Assembly (NCBI GenBank): GCA_963969595.1
Contig: OZ018415.1
Span: 744,001-808,000 of the forward strand
Source: Neckera pumila
Taxonomy: Eukaryota; Streptophyta; Bryopsida; Hypnales; Neckeraceae
DNA: 64,000 bases
Direction of reading: 5' to 3'
The position numbers were made by a program, and so were the translations under genes. The notes under the pieces are model-generated. The model did no database searches, was not told where the DNA came from, and saw only the letters and a program-made list of their open reading frames with translations. The stretch's first letter is position 1. Each line of letters starts with the position of its first letter. Positions 36,459 to 50,215 of the stretch are shown here, one piece after another.

Positions 36459-38461
36459 TATTTTGATAGGTTTAGCGTCCTACGTCATGAACATAGCACA
36501 TTTCAATTTGTCATTTGCTATCAGGGCATTCCATAAATAAGGCATGAACAATACTTTTTTTAGGTTTTGGAGTCATTTGTTCTTAGGGCATCATGTGAAG
36601 AAGACGGCCTTGAGCAGCATACATTTTTAGTTTCTGTTAAGCACTCTGGAGCCCTGCCCTTTAGAAAAAAGAACCTCATTATGCTCCATAACGAATCTGT
36701 AACAGTGCCTGGCACTATAACCAGTGTTAGGCAAAGTCATTTTTTTTTCCAAGTAGCTAAACGTTTCATTCATTTGATTAATCATTGCTAAGGTGAGATT
36801 CAACACATCCCTCACTCAAACACGGGAATAAACTTTACATTGCTCATTCTACGGCCAAGAATGCTTGGGGTTTAGGATACTAAAAGCGTTGTGAATAAAT
36901 TTTTTTGCAGACTCCTGAATCCAAAGGAGCGATGAGCAAATAACGAAGTGATTGGAGAACATGGCCAGGAACGTTGCGGAGGGAGCCTCAAGAAGCTTGA
37001 AAATATTCTAGACTCACAATGTGCAGTACAAAGTGTATGGAAGACTCTCTTAGATTAACCTTGGAAGGACAAAGCGTCTCACCGAGGTAGTCAACAAATT
37101 TTTGGTTTCTATATATTCTTTGAAAATCAATCATTGGATATCCTTTCAAGGTTGATTCCTAGGAGCTCCAAAGTCCATATTTGGGATGATGAACAAAGCT
37201 ATTTTGTCATATCCATCTATCTAGCTAGGCAAATTTCTTGCATTGAACTAGAGGAAATTGAGATTACCATGCCGCTTCATAACTGTGGAAGTTGGAAGCA
37301 AGGAAATTTCTGCATCATTCAAATGCATAAACTTGTTTGATTAGGGTTTTAGATCAATAAATATTCACCCTTAAACCCTGGGCTGATGACCATGGAAATC
37401 ATCCCTTTTGGTGTTGTATGACATCATCTACTTAAGAAAAAAAAATACTCATTGGAACTCAAGCTACTCTGCAAAATCTCTCATTTTTGCACAAAACTCC
37501 AAGGATGAACAATTGCACTTTTGTCCTATATATAAAGATTGTTTGTCATTCATTGGCCAAAAAACAGCCATAGTCTTGTTTTAGGGTTAAATTTGAAATG
37601 TCACACATGCCTCTACAATTTAACCTTAGATAAACCAAAAAATTGTATCCATACTAACTCTTTCCTCTACTTTCCTCTCTAACAAGACTTATATTAGTGC
37701 ACATTATGAAGAAAGTAGAATCATATTGTATTGGTAATTTAGTTTCAAAATTGTGTAAAGGTTCCTTTGTTATTTGGGTTAGATGGGTCCATCAAGAATG
37801 ATGCAAACAAGCCATGAACGCACGTCAATAGGATGCTAAACCCGTCTCATAAAGTGCAAAGAGGAGGGTGGATTTTTTGTTCTCCAAGATAAAAGTAAAA
37901 AAAAAGCCCCCTGTTATGTGCCATGTTTAAGGTACTATCTAGACCTTTCCTACCTGATTGCAAATACAAATTCAAAATTTGCAAATTTTATCGTGTGTGG
38001 CAAATGAAAAATTCTTGCTTTTTCCCCGGATAAGTCAACCGTGCTGGTTCCACTTTGTAGGACCTTGGATATACTTCATTAATTTCTTAAAAATACCACA
38101 ACTGAAAATTTTGGAAAAAATCATAACCAAGGCCAAAATTTACATACAATTTTAACGGCCTGTCCATCTAAGGTCCCGCGTCATGTGAAGAAGACATACT
38201 TGAGTCTTAACACATAAACTTATAAGGTAGAAGCATCTAATTTGGACACTTGTTTTGATCTACAGATCTTGAAGGTAGCTACAAAATAAAATGATATATG
38301 CTTGTTAAAAAAAGGTTTAGAAAACCAAGAAAATTGGTTTTGTATTTTTCCGAGCTTGTATGAATATAATATGAATTTTTGAAAACAACTCCCTAGATGC
38401 ACCTACTTTGACATTAGACTAACACCAAAGTGGGCGCACAAACATCTGAAAGAGACACACT

Positions 38462-39201
38462 TTAACCCCTAAATGACGGACCCATGACCATTGATTTCAA
38501 ACTTCACTGTCCATCACTCAATTTGCTACCATTTTGCAACAAGATATGTATGAAAAATTTTATTTTTATTTTTCAAAGATGAAAGTACATCTCTTCTTTA
38601 CTTCAAAAAAATTTAGATTTTTTTGTAGAAATTTTTTTTTTTAAGAATTTTTGAAGAAAAAGTGAAGAAAAATCATAGTAAATAGAAAAATATTTCAAAA
38701 AATCTGAAAATTTCACCATAAGTGTATATCACAATGACAAACATCACAGTGTAAATTCAATTTCCGTATCATTCTATAATTAGAAAATAATAGACATTGA
38801 AAATACACCCAATGTTCAAATTGCAATGAAATATGCAATATTAGGAATTTTTTCAAAATCCAAATTGGAGTAGAAACTAGACTAGATGACCTTCACTTTG
38901 TTAGCTGGACTCAAACTCAAAAAATATCATTTTTGTGGAGATATTTCAGATTTAAAACAAGGAGCAACAACTTTCTAAAATATTCTAAAATAGCATATTT
39001 TGTGATCCATTTTTTTAATGGCTTCTCATTTCCAAGAAGACAAAAATTGGAAAGAGTACAAACTCAATTGGATACTCTTTATAACCCAATGTGAAAAGTC
39101 AACAAGAAAAAGGAGGATGAAAAAATTCTTTTGAACTCTCTGGGCTCACAATATTGTCATTGGAACGCCAGAGAATGGCGTCCGGGACTTTCCATGATTA
39201 A
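38462..39201. mobile_element. TTAA-flanked element in arm 1 (flipped relative to arm 2)
   Basis: The left end is TTAA then CCCCTAAATGACGG, and the right end closes near TTAA at 39198. The interior is homologous to 60277-61019 in the same direction, although the flanks are inverted between arms. A palindromic GAACGCC...GGCGTCC motif lies near the right end. There is no coding capacity. Confidence 0.72.
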
Positions 39202-39398
39202 TCTTGAATCATAGACAGGTGATTGGCTACACAAGAACCTCCATCATGATAGTGACAACTTCTTGGAACTGCACTTGTTCACTTTGGGTCCCCACATATC
39301 TTCTCTAGGGTTGTTTTATAGCTGTCCGAAAACGACTAGTGTCCGAATTGGGTGCTTGTGCCTTAACTGCATCTCCAATCCCCAAACCCTACTCAAGC

Positions 39399-40400
39399 AA
39401 GCGCCATACCTGCAGCTTCCACGTTTTCGAAGGGGCAGTTCACTGCAGTTTGGTCTTCGAAATTTGAGAAGAGGAAGGCAACCGTCGCAAATTCTTGTTC
39501 AAATTCCATGTCCCAAGAGGTTTCGGCAACTAATGCGCGCGGTTGAGCACCAAATTGGAAAGAATGGAAGTAGATCGATCGATTGCGTGACTGAAGATTC
39601 AACACCGCCAAACCCTCTGAAGCGCGGGAGGTATATCAGTCTGCACCTGATTGTACTTCTTGATACCGTGATTAGCATAGTTTAGAGGATATTTGTTAAT
39701 TAGGCCGCGCTTTGTTATCGTACGTGGAGCTGTTTTTGTGTGTTTGGTTAGACCTTGGCCATTGCGAGGAGTAGCCATCAGAACGAGGAGTTTGACTGGT
39801 ACAGCGGAGGTACTCTGTTGTGGCAGAGGAGATGCTTTCGGCGCAACTCGCTCTGATTGGAATATGATAAATTCTTGCTCGACTCTTCATATGACTTCCC
39901 AGGAGGTCTCGGCAACGCGATGGTCTGCTTTCTTGCAGTGACTGAACATAAAACAGACACTGTTAAGAGCAGTATCTCAGCTTGGAGCTCTGAATTGTAG
40001 AGGAATTCTTGACAACATGATTAGCATGCATTGACTAGACTTTAAGCTCGGAGTAAGATTGTTTATGGGGCAGGTTGTTGTTTGGCCTCGGATTTGCGTG
40101 GAGGCTCTGTGATGGCGCCATATATATGTTCGAAAGGGAGACGCTTCTTTCTGTTTATTGTTTAGCTCCTTTTTGTGCCCCAAAGGTTTTCCGAGGATTG
40201 GCGATTGCCCGCAGCAGCTGTCGAAGGAGGAGTTTGATTGGCACGGGGGGAGTTGCTCTGTTTCGGCAAGAGAATTTGATTTCGGTGCTATTCGCTTTGA
40301 TCGGGTGCATGTGCAGAATTCAGTCGCTCTTTTGCCGTGGTAAGGAGCTTTAGATTTACAACGGCCATGGTCGAAGGCGACTGAAGGTGGGGCTATGTTG
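39399..40400. repeat. Decayed tandem repeats upstream of SDR copy 1
   Basis: Phrases recur in order: TTCTTG followed by a CCCA-GAGGT-TCGGCAAC block near 39491 and 39870; TGATTAGCATAG/TGATTAGCATGC near 39667 and 40020; and GAGGAGTTTGA-TGG near 39782 and 40227. This suggests two to three old tandem units of about 350-450 bases in the region where the SDR promoter should lie. The same structure is present in arm 2. Confidence 0.5.
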
Positions 40401-40613
40401 TCTTCACTTGCACCACATCGTTTGCGGAAGCGAGCAGTGAATCGTGGTGAGCGCGACCGACGCACTAAACGAATTTTCTCCTAGTTTCAAAATAATTTCT
40501 CGTTCCGGACCACGATTGAAGGAGTTATCGGCGACGACTTGTGATAGAAATTTGCGACAGAGGGTTCTCGAAACTGAGCGCTTTGGGATTGGGAAGGACT
40601 ACCAGCGGGAGAT

Positions 40614-41810
40614 ATGGCGGAGCTCGAAGGGAAGGTGGCGCTCATAACTGGAGCGTCGTCGGGGTTAGGTCGTGAGTTTGCCTTGTCGCTGTCCAAGAAC
40701 GGCGCCAACGTGATCCTGGCTGCGCGGCGAAAGCAGATGCTGGAAGCGCTCTGTGACGAGATCAACGGTGTTGCCGACGAAGGGGACGACCCCAGGACAC
40801 CCTCCGGGAGGGCGGTGGTATTAGAGCTGGATGTGAGCGCGAGCGAGACTGTGATCGATGCTGCCGTGGAGAGAGCATGGGCCGCGTTCGGCTACATCGA
40901 CGTTCTCGTGAACAATGCTGGAATGCGAGGTAACTTGTATGGCATCACCTCTCTCGCCCTGTGGCTGTGGTGCTCTTTGACTGTGATGCTCTTTCAGGCT
41001 GGCCTCGAAATCACCAGAATTTTTTTTTAACCCATGACAGGGAACATCGAACTAATTCCAGTCCGACGGCATCATCCTGGAACGAGAACACTGAAAGTTG
41101 ATCATCTTATCGGCAACTATATGCAAAATCTAGTTAGCAGGGGAACAGTCTTGGGTCTGATCTCTTCACAGTTGCAATAATAGCTTCTAACTTAATGGAA
41201 TAATCCCGTGCAGGTCCCGTGCGAACCCCCTTAGAACAAGAAGAGAAGGAATGGAACGCCATCATGAACACAAACTTGCGCGGCGCATGGCTGATGTCTA
41301 AGGCCGTAGCAAAGCGATTGGTAGCTTCGAAGCGAGGAGGCTCCATCATCAACATTTCCTCCATCGGCGGTCTGGAGAGAGGCATGTTACCTGGTGCTAT
41401 TGCATACAGCATCTCGAAGGCAGGCATGGTCTATCTGTCCAAGGTTCGAACCTACCGCATTTATCCATCTTGCATCTACAGTGCATAATTTAGGCGATTT
41501 GAGACGCTCATTTCTTGACTCGTGGTGACAGGTGTTGGCCCTGGAACTTGGAAAATTCAACATTCGGACAAATACAATAGCTGCAGGATTGTTCAAGTCG
41601 GAAATCACAAGCCTTCTGTTCGAGAAGGATTGGATGAGTAAGGTGGCCGCAAAAATCTTGCCAGCTGGAAAATGGGGAAGCGTGAATCCAGATTTGTCAT
41701 CCGTGGTGCTCTTGCTCGCAAGCGACGACTCGCAGTACATCACTGGCAACACATTTGTCGTAGATGGTGGGCAGAGCATACCAAGCTTGCCCATCTGGTC
41801 TTCTCTTTAA
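40614..41810 (+). CDS. Classical short-chain dehydrogenase/reductase, copy 1
   Basis: Exons 40614-40929, 41214-41443 and 41532-41810 give 274 residues with good splice sites and continuous phase. The protein is an NAD(P)-dependent oxidoreductase of the classical SDR fold. The cofactor loop TGASSGLG lies at about 13-20, NNAG near 100, the catalytic Ser in ISSIGG, and Tyr/Lys in YSISK. The C-terminal VDGG motif is typical. An AARR segment after the second strand favours NADP(H). It resembles plant 3-oxoacyl-ACP-reductase-like SDRs, but the substrate cannot be told. There is no evident targeting peptide; the frame begins MAELEGKVALITG. The gene and 1.2 kb upstream are duplicated without a seen difference on the minus strand at 57673-58869. 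Confidence 0.93.
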
Positions 41811-42040
41811 CTCCCTCTGGACCTCGAGTTTCTGCACTCGCACTGATTCATTTTCTGGTTTACTACGTATCGTGCATTCGTTATGGCGATTGGATACTGT
41901 AGATAATGTGGAAGAATTCAGAATTGAGTGTGCTACAGCATCCAGCACTTGCCTGACAGATTAACATTACAGGTACCTTTCAATCAGTATGTTGCGATAA
42001 CTGTTGGATTTCAGAATTGCACTGGTGCGTGATACTACTA

Positions 42041-44011
42041 TTAACCCCTTTAGGATGTTGGCCGAATGGCATACAAAAATCATTCAAACGTATTCTGAGG
42101 GACACTGTTGTACATTCATCATTTGCTAGCTCTAGAATGCATCTTTTTGAGTTGAGATTTTTACGCGACAAGCACCTACAAGTGTACCACACAATCCTGC
42201 AATCAAATGTGGATTCAAGGGAAATGTGCTCCTGCAACAAATTTGTGAGTGAAGACAGGTGATGGACATCAAGTTTTCAAAATTTGTATTGTACAAAGTT
42301 GCAGTCAAATGCTGCAGAAGTCTGATCTGACGCATCTGCACCGCTGTCCAGTCAAATATTGACCGGAAACATCCCTAGCTGGGCTCTTGACCTTCTGCAT
42401 AACAGCCACTGCAAGTGGTTCTTTACAGGAGACCAACAAACTTTCACTTGTAGGGTTTGGTCACTTTGGTGACGGAACTGAAGGAACCCATTGGGGGTGA
42501 AGGTGAACATTGTAGTGAATTGAAGGTGCTCGGGAAGAAGGTGCAAGTGCTGTTGATGAAAAGTTGGAGTCAATGTTGGAAACTGGGGGAGATTTTCACA
42601 TGTTGATGAAGCTGGTAAAGAAGGTACGTGAATGTGATGCAGATTGTGGATCCAATCGGGAAGATCATGGAGTCCCTCACTGGGGTTCTGTGACTGATCG
42701 ACATCGATTCACACAAAGATTGTCGATCTCTAGTTCCCGAACATATACTGAAGATACAGTATATGTCACAAGTTTTGGCTTGTGAAATAACGCCAATTTC
42801 ATTGAAATTGACGTTTTGTACTTCTTGCGAAAATTGCGCTCAAAATCATGCGTGCCTCAAACATGAAAGCGGAAGAAGAGAGAACTTTGCCATGAAGTTA
42901 TGCGCTGTCACCTCAAATATGCAAACTCCTGTTGATTAATTGTGCAAGTTTCAAATCCTCAAGATTGTATCTTAAGTTCCACTTTTTTGCAACTTAGATT
43001 ATAAAATACACAAAATCTATCAGGACTGCTGCTTGACAGACGTCCAGACAAGAGCTCGACATCCAAGCGCTGCAATCTTCTTCTACAGAAGGCAGACTGG
43101 AGACAAGTATTCCACCTCAAAGGAGCCTCTTCTGAATTTTTGACATGTAGAACCAAAAGAATGATGCAAGTTAACCATTCCTGCTTTAGGGTTTGCAATT
43201 GGCACCAGGGAAAATTTAAATGTGTAGCCACATTTCAAACACACACGATTATATAGCCAAAGAGAATAAGCTGCGCCTAAAATCATTCCAAGTGCCGCTA
43301 ATGTGGCCACTAAGCTATTTCTCTGGAAAGCTCCTACTTAAATGTGTCACTTATTTTTCCGTGATCAGTTCGGTTCCTCCTGTTACTAGTGCAACTTCTG
43401 ATATTTTCACAAGTGGAAACCTAGCTATGATTAACTTACTGTGATTTTGGGGACGCTGGAGTTAGAGCCCGGGGTGTACTGAAGTCTATTTTTCACGGTG
43501 TTGTTTTGGTCTGGATTCATGGTAGCTTTGTGTCAATCAGGACAATATATATTTTTATGCGATGGATTTTGAGAACAGGTTCGTGAGTATCCAGGACTTT
43601 CTCAAGCAGCTCTTCAGCTTTATCGACAGCACCATCTGAAAGGCCGCGTTAACACTTCCTGCTTGAAATTTGGATCGGATTGTGGTCGGGTTCGCATAAA
43701 AGAATCGTCGCCCGGTGGACACTATGGGCCGTCAACCGCAAATATCCAGGCTCTCCCAGTCATTGTATCAATGGAAATACGAACGCAATCTACTATACAT
43801 AGGGCTAGTATGCAATACAGACACTTCGGCATTGTCCAGGTGGCGGAGGAAGAATAAAAAAATTACACAAAAATTCCTTAAAAATAAATAGCATCCATGC
43901 CATCATTATTGTAGTTTAGTATTTTGTGCAATACATTCATTATTTTGGTGTTTTAGCGATTCTGGGGTTTTTGTAGGCCAGGAGGGACCTTTGCATCGTT
44001 TAAGGGTTAAC
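42041..44011. mobile_element. Possible TTAA-flanked element beside the arm 1 breakpoint
   Basis: TTAA then CCCCTTTAGGATG at 42041 and the inverted CCCTTAAACGATG before TTAA at 43990-44011 could be the two ends of a ~1.97-kb element. The interior is less AT-rich than its neighbours but shows no transposase. Pairing of the ends is imperfect, so this is tentative. Otherwise I see no gene in this stretch. Confidence 0.3.
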
Positions 44012-44576
44012 CCCTAAATGCCCAAGGCACCAAAATCCAGTGTTTGCAAAACTTTGAAGTTAAATAAAACCTTACCAAGTTGCTATTTTTAGTAATTTAT
44101 ATTTTTAGAAAGTTCTTCTTGAAGTCTAATTTTAGCACCAAAAATCTGATCTTGAAAATAAATGATAGTGATTTTTCTATGCAAGATTTTGTGCAAGAGT
44201 ACCCAGTGCAATCTTGACTTCTCGTAGTGTTGAGAGCTCTTAGAAATGAGCCTCAAATACACTAGATCTTGGAGAAAAAATCACATTCAAAATTCATTTA
44301 AAAAAATTGTAGAGTAGATTTTAAGAAGCCAAAAATTGATCAAGGTTATACAAGTTAGGCCCTTTAACTTCATAAATGTTTGGTCACCAACTTTTTAGAT
44401 TTGGTTTGTGTAAAGAAGATTGAAAGATTTTTACAGTTTTAGCACCCTCGTGGTCAAATATTATAATCTTTCACTGCATAAGTGATATTGATACAACTTA
44501 TCAAGTGTTGTCATTTTGTTCAATTTAGAGCAAATTCCAAATCGCCCAAAACAGGCCTTGGGTATTTAGAGGTTGA
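44008..44576. mobile_element. TTAA-flanked piggyBac-like MITE
   Basis: The 569-bp element begins TTAA CCCCTAAATGCCCAAGGC and ends with an inverted CCTCTAAATACCCAAGGC, followed by TTGA (a decayed TTAA). A second, degenerate copy of its interior is nested inside the CACTA element at 45612-46010. Confidence 0.75.
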
Positions 44577-44935
44577 TGATATCATGAAGCCAATCTTTAA
44601 AAAATTTGTCCCAATTCTAATCTAATTGATGATGTAAATAACCAATAATGTTTACATATCTATACTCTTACTAAAAGTTGAATTGAAGTTTGGAATGAGC
44701 CACACCTTCATTGCAATAGTCAAAGTTGATGCAATAAGTAATTGTGAAAAACTTACAAATGTAGGTATTCTCAACATACTAGACCAATGTTACACTACTA
44801 GAAAAACAATGTCCAGAACAACAGATTTTCAATTGAAAAGCGTTGTCCATTCAGTTGTTTCGGACGCGTTGTACTGGACAAAATTACACTGAAATCTGTT
44901 GTCCAAATTCTGTTGTTTCGGACATTTTTCCAAAG

Positions 44936-44937
<2 letters not shown>

Positions 44938-44985
<48 letters not shown>

Positions 44986-45116
44986 AAAATTAATTTTTTT
45001 AGGCTGCCCAACAAAATCGGGCAGCCCGCCACGCGAGCAGGTGAAACCATGGGGCTTTGAACCTTGGACCTCATGGTTGAGGTCCAAGGTTCTCAGCCAT
45101 TGAACCATGGCCATTA
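44938..45116 (-). mobile_element. tRNA-derived SINE with poly(A) tail
   Basis: Read on the minus strand, it starts with an A-box-like TGGTTCAATGGCTGAGAACC and a B-box-like GGTTCAAAGCCCC, carries a GGGCTGCCC hairpin, and ends in a tail of more than 35 A residues (plus-strand T run 44939-44978). CAAAGTG at 44931-44937 and 45117-45123 looks like a 7-bp target-site duplication. The A- and B-boxes flank an unusual 12-bp perfect stem (ACCTTGGACCTC with its complement). Confidence 0.7.
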
Positions 45117-45195
45117 CAAAGTGCATTATACATGAGTAGAAATTTATATATAGAGTTTTTGCATTAATTTTTATTTTCTTTGTAAAATCAGCAGA

Positions 45196-45530
45196 CTTTG
45201 GAGGCCATTTGGACATAGGAAAACAACTTTTTTCAAAAAACTTTCAACTAAGAAAATTTGGGAAATCAAACTAAATTTCACCTCCAAGAATCCGTTTGCA
45301 ATTTTAAGTCTCCAATCAAAAGTTATGGACAAAAATCAGAGAGGATGTTCGAAAATATCCAAAAAAATGTTTCTTGCTACCCCTCTCTGATTTCTGTCCA
45401 TAACTTTTGATTGGAGACTTCAAATTGCAAACAGATTTTTGGAGGTGAAAGCTAGTTTGATTTCCCAAATTTTCTTTGTTGCAATGTTTTTTGAAAAAGT
45501 TGTTTTGCTATGCCAAAATGGCCGCCAAAG
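45196..45530. mobile_element. Fold-back MITE, family A copy 2
   Basis: The outer ends CTTTGGAGGCCATTTGGACA and CCAAAATGGCCGCCAAAG are inverted copies, and inner arms around CCAATCAAAAGTTATGGACA pair closely. Motif order matches 11735-12047. It is nested in the CACTA element. Confidence 0.78.
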
Positions 45531-45611
45531 TGTACTGAATTGAAAAAACATTGAATTAATGAATGATTAAGTCAGAAAAATAAAATTCATTATACTTAAA
45601 ATTCTAATTTT

Positions 45612-46010
45612 GGTGTTGAACTTCGAATTGCCCAAGGCACAAAATTTTGGTGTCAAAAACATTTTGATAATAAATTAAAGTTATCAAGTTACTATTTTAC
45701 ATAGTTCATATTTTTTTAAAGTTTGTTTTGAAATCTTGTTTTAGCATCACAAATTCGACTTTGAAAATGAATGATTATGATTTTTCTAGTTTTGTGCTAG
45801 GGTGTGTATTGCTTATCTTCATTTTCTAATGTTGAACACTCTTGGCAATGAGTGTCAAATACATCGAAACTTGGAACAAACTGTGTGATTGAATGTCTTC
45901 CAACTTTGGAGATTTTATTAACAATCTTGTCGAAAGTATGTAAAAAGAATTTCAAACCAATTGTAGTTATTTGTCATGGCTGCCCAAAACCACCCATTTA
46001 AAAAAAAAAA
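45612..46010. mobile_element. Relic of a 44008-type TTAA element
   Basis: ATTGCCCAAGGCAC and several following blocks (TCAAGTTACTATTTT, TTTTAGCATCA, TGAAAATGAATGATTATGA-like) align in order with 44018-44215. The termini are decayed. It is nested in the CACTA element. Confidence 0.55.
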
Positions 46011-46308
46011 GACCTTTTCATATATAGCTTTTAGTTGCCACTTGGATTGGTCTAAGATTTTATAGGCATTGAGCTAGCAATAAAATAAATCTTTAGTAAA
46101 TATTTTACAAGAATCATATTCAATGTATATTGCATTGTTAGAGATTCATTCTAAAGTAGAAAATAGAATGAATTAATGCCTTAAGGCCTTATGGATCAAT
46201 TAATTATTTGACATCAATGTGCAAAGCTTGTCCTATATAATGCTAAAGATATAAGAACAATCTACAATTTTTCAAAATCTTATAAAATGTATTCTATACT
46301 CAGTTGAA

Positions 46309-46435
46309 TCTAAAGATTTTGAAAGATTCGAGGAGATTCTAAAAAGATTCTAGAAAGATTTTGAAAGATTCCAAAAAGATTTTGAAAGATTCCTAAAAGA
46401 TTCTTAAAGATTCCAAAAAGATTCCAAAAAGATTA
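46309..46435. repeat. Short-period repeat AAAGATTC(T/C)
   Basis: About ten imperfect copies of a 10-13 base unit built on AAAGATTC, near the right end of the CACTA element, possibly its subterminal repeat region. Confidence 0.75.
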
Positions 46436-47127
46436 AAATTCGACAAAAAGTTGTTGATTTGGTCCTTGCACTATTCAAATCAACAGAAAATTGGAAGCTG
46501 TTTTGTTCTCATTAACAAAAAATTCAAAAATCAGTGAAAATGGACATTCCAGTGTACAAAACAACAAAAATCAGTTGATTTTCTGTTGTTCTGGACACAA
46601 TTTTCTAGTAGTGTTATGAAATATTGAACGGTTGTTTAGTCTATTTTGTCATTACAACAAATTACTCCTCAAAATGACCACTAGCATAGCGTTACTATGT
46701 ATTATTTGTTTACAAACTCTGGGATGAATCTCCAAACATATTGAAGGAAGCGTAATTTGTGGACTCCTACACAATATAGTAGAGAAGTTTGCACCAATTC
46801 TTGTAGTGGTTATAAAACAACTGATACCACAAAGTGAATTTGGGCAATAATGCATTAATAATAGCTTAAAATGGTCTAATCATGTCTTTAAGCATAGTAT
46901 AATGATTGTTCAATTACAATCCATGCAATACAAATATGTAATCACCACATGAGGTGAGAACCATTGAAGGCATTGAATAAAATAAATAAGTGCTACTAAT
47001 AAAAATAAACTTGTTAATAAGCCATAATTGGGGACTATAATGTTCATTAACATGCAAAGTCATCTAAACTGAAGTTTCATTAAATTTTCACAATTTTGAC
47101 ATAGATTTCTATATATAGGATAAATTA

Positions 47128-47190
47128 CCACTCCAAAAAATAGTTGGCCTTCAATAGGATCTCCAAAAGATGGATTGCCATTGTAATGTA
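47128..47190 (-). pseudogene. Stray fragment of the RING-gene 17-residue repeat
   Basis: The minus strand reads GNPSFGDPIEGQLFFG, close to GNSSFGIPVEGGQSLG in the N-terminal, oldest units of the RING protein repeat (near 52270-52330). It lies 3.1 kb from the main array and is not part of a longer frame. It may be a remnant of a paralogue or of the same array before insertions. Confidence 0.55.
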
Positions 47191-47440
47191 GAAAAACTTG
47201 TGAAACAAAATCCAAAGAATCCCCTAGTGGTGGTTCTTTAGTTTGAGGAAAGTCAAATCATCTATCATTTTGTATTCAAGGACCCTTAAAGTAGAAAAAT
47301 CACTTATTTTAATAATTGAAGAAATAAGAATCAAATTAATTTATTGATATAGGGAATGTGTAATGGATTTCTTAGTCTATCCTAGTATTCAATCCATTAT
47401 TCTTGGATGTAGGCATACGACATGCAGTCCAATTTTGTAC

Positions 47441-47600
47441 TACACTGAATAGGGGTATCAAGGGGACCCATACTAATTAATTGACATTCCACACTATATA
47501 AATATCTACTTTGGATTGTACATCTTGTCTCAAATATGTGTAGTTTCTAAAGAAAGGTCCCTTTAATTATTTGATCCCCTTAATACCCCTATTTAGTGTA
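47441..47600. mobile_element. 160-bp MITE with TACACTRAATAGGGG ends
   Basis: Terminal inverted repeats of about 27 bases (TACACTGAATAGGGGTATCA and an inverted TACACTAAATAGGGGTATTA) differ at two positions. There is no coding capacity. Confidence 0.75.
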
Positions 47601-47676
47601 GAATTCTAATGCCAAATGGTCAATACTTGTCAAATAGTCATGGCTCTTGTATCTATCCAATTAATCAAGTCCCACA

Positions 47677-50215
<2,539 letters not shown>

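Larger units (their letters stand above)
36459..42035 (+). repeat. Large inverted repeat, arm 1
   Basis: This 5.6-kb arm is inverted relative to 57448-62871. In the inner part positions pair as x and 99483-x, with no gap from 39399 to 42035 (paired with 57448-60084), and every stretch compared was identical. From 36459 to about 39398 the arms are still collinear but diverged (about 85-90 % by eye, with indels). The arm ends abruptly at 42035, just before a TTAACCCC transposon terminus. Confidence 0.95.
44793..46613. mobile_element. Non-autonomous CACTA (En/Spm) transposon with nested insertions
   Basis: The ends are CACTACTAGAAAAA and its inverted counterpart TTTTCTAGTAGTG. A 3-bp TTA target duplication lies directly outside (44790-44792 and 46614-46616), as expected for CACTA elements. 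Subterminal motifs GTTGTCCAG/GTTGTTCTGGAC/GTTGTTTCGGAC are repeated near both ends. No TNP-type transposase was seen. Inside are a SINE, a fold-back element, a TTAA-element relic and a short-period repeat. Confidence 0.88.

Noticed and set aside
39977..40465. 162-codon frame upstream of SDR copy 1 (and its twin at 59018-59506)
   Set aside because: It is antisense to the SDR upstream region, with no recognisable domain. Its conservation between arms follows from the whole core being identical.
44008..44030. Interstitial telomere repeats (CCCTAAA-like)
   Set aside because: Only single units occur, always at TTAA-bounded element ends, so they are transposon termini.
45000..45120. A functional tRNA gene
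   Set aside because: A- and B-box-like motifs exist, but the cloverleaf cannot form properly. The A tail and target duplication indicate a SINE.
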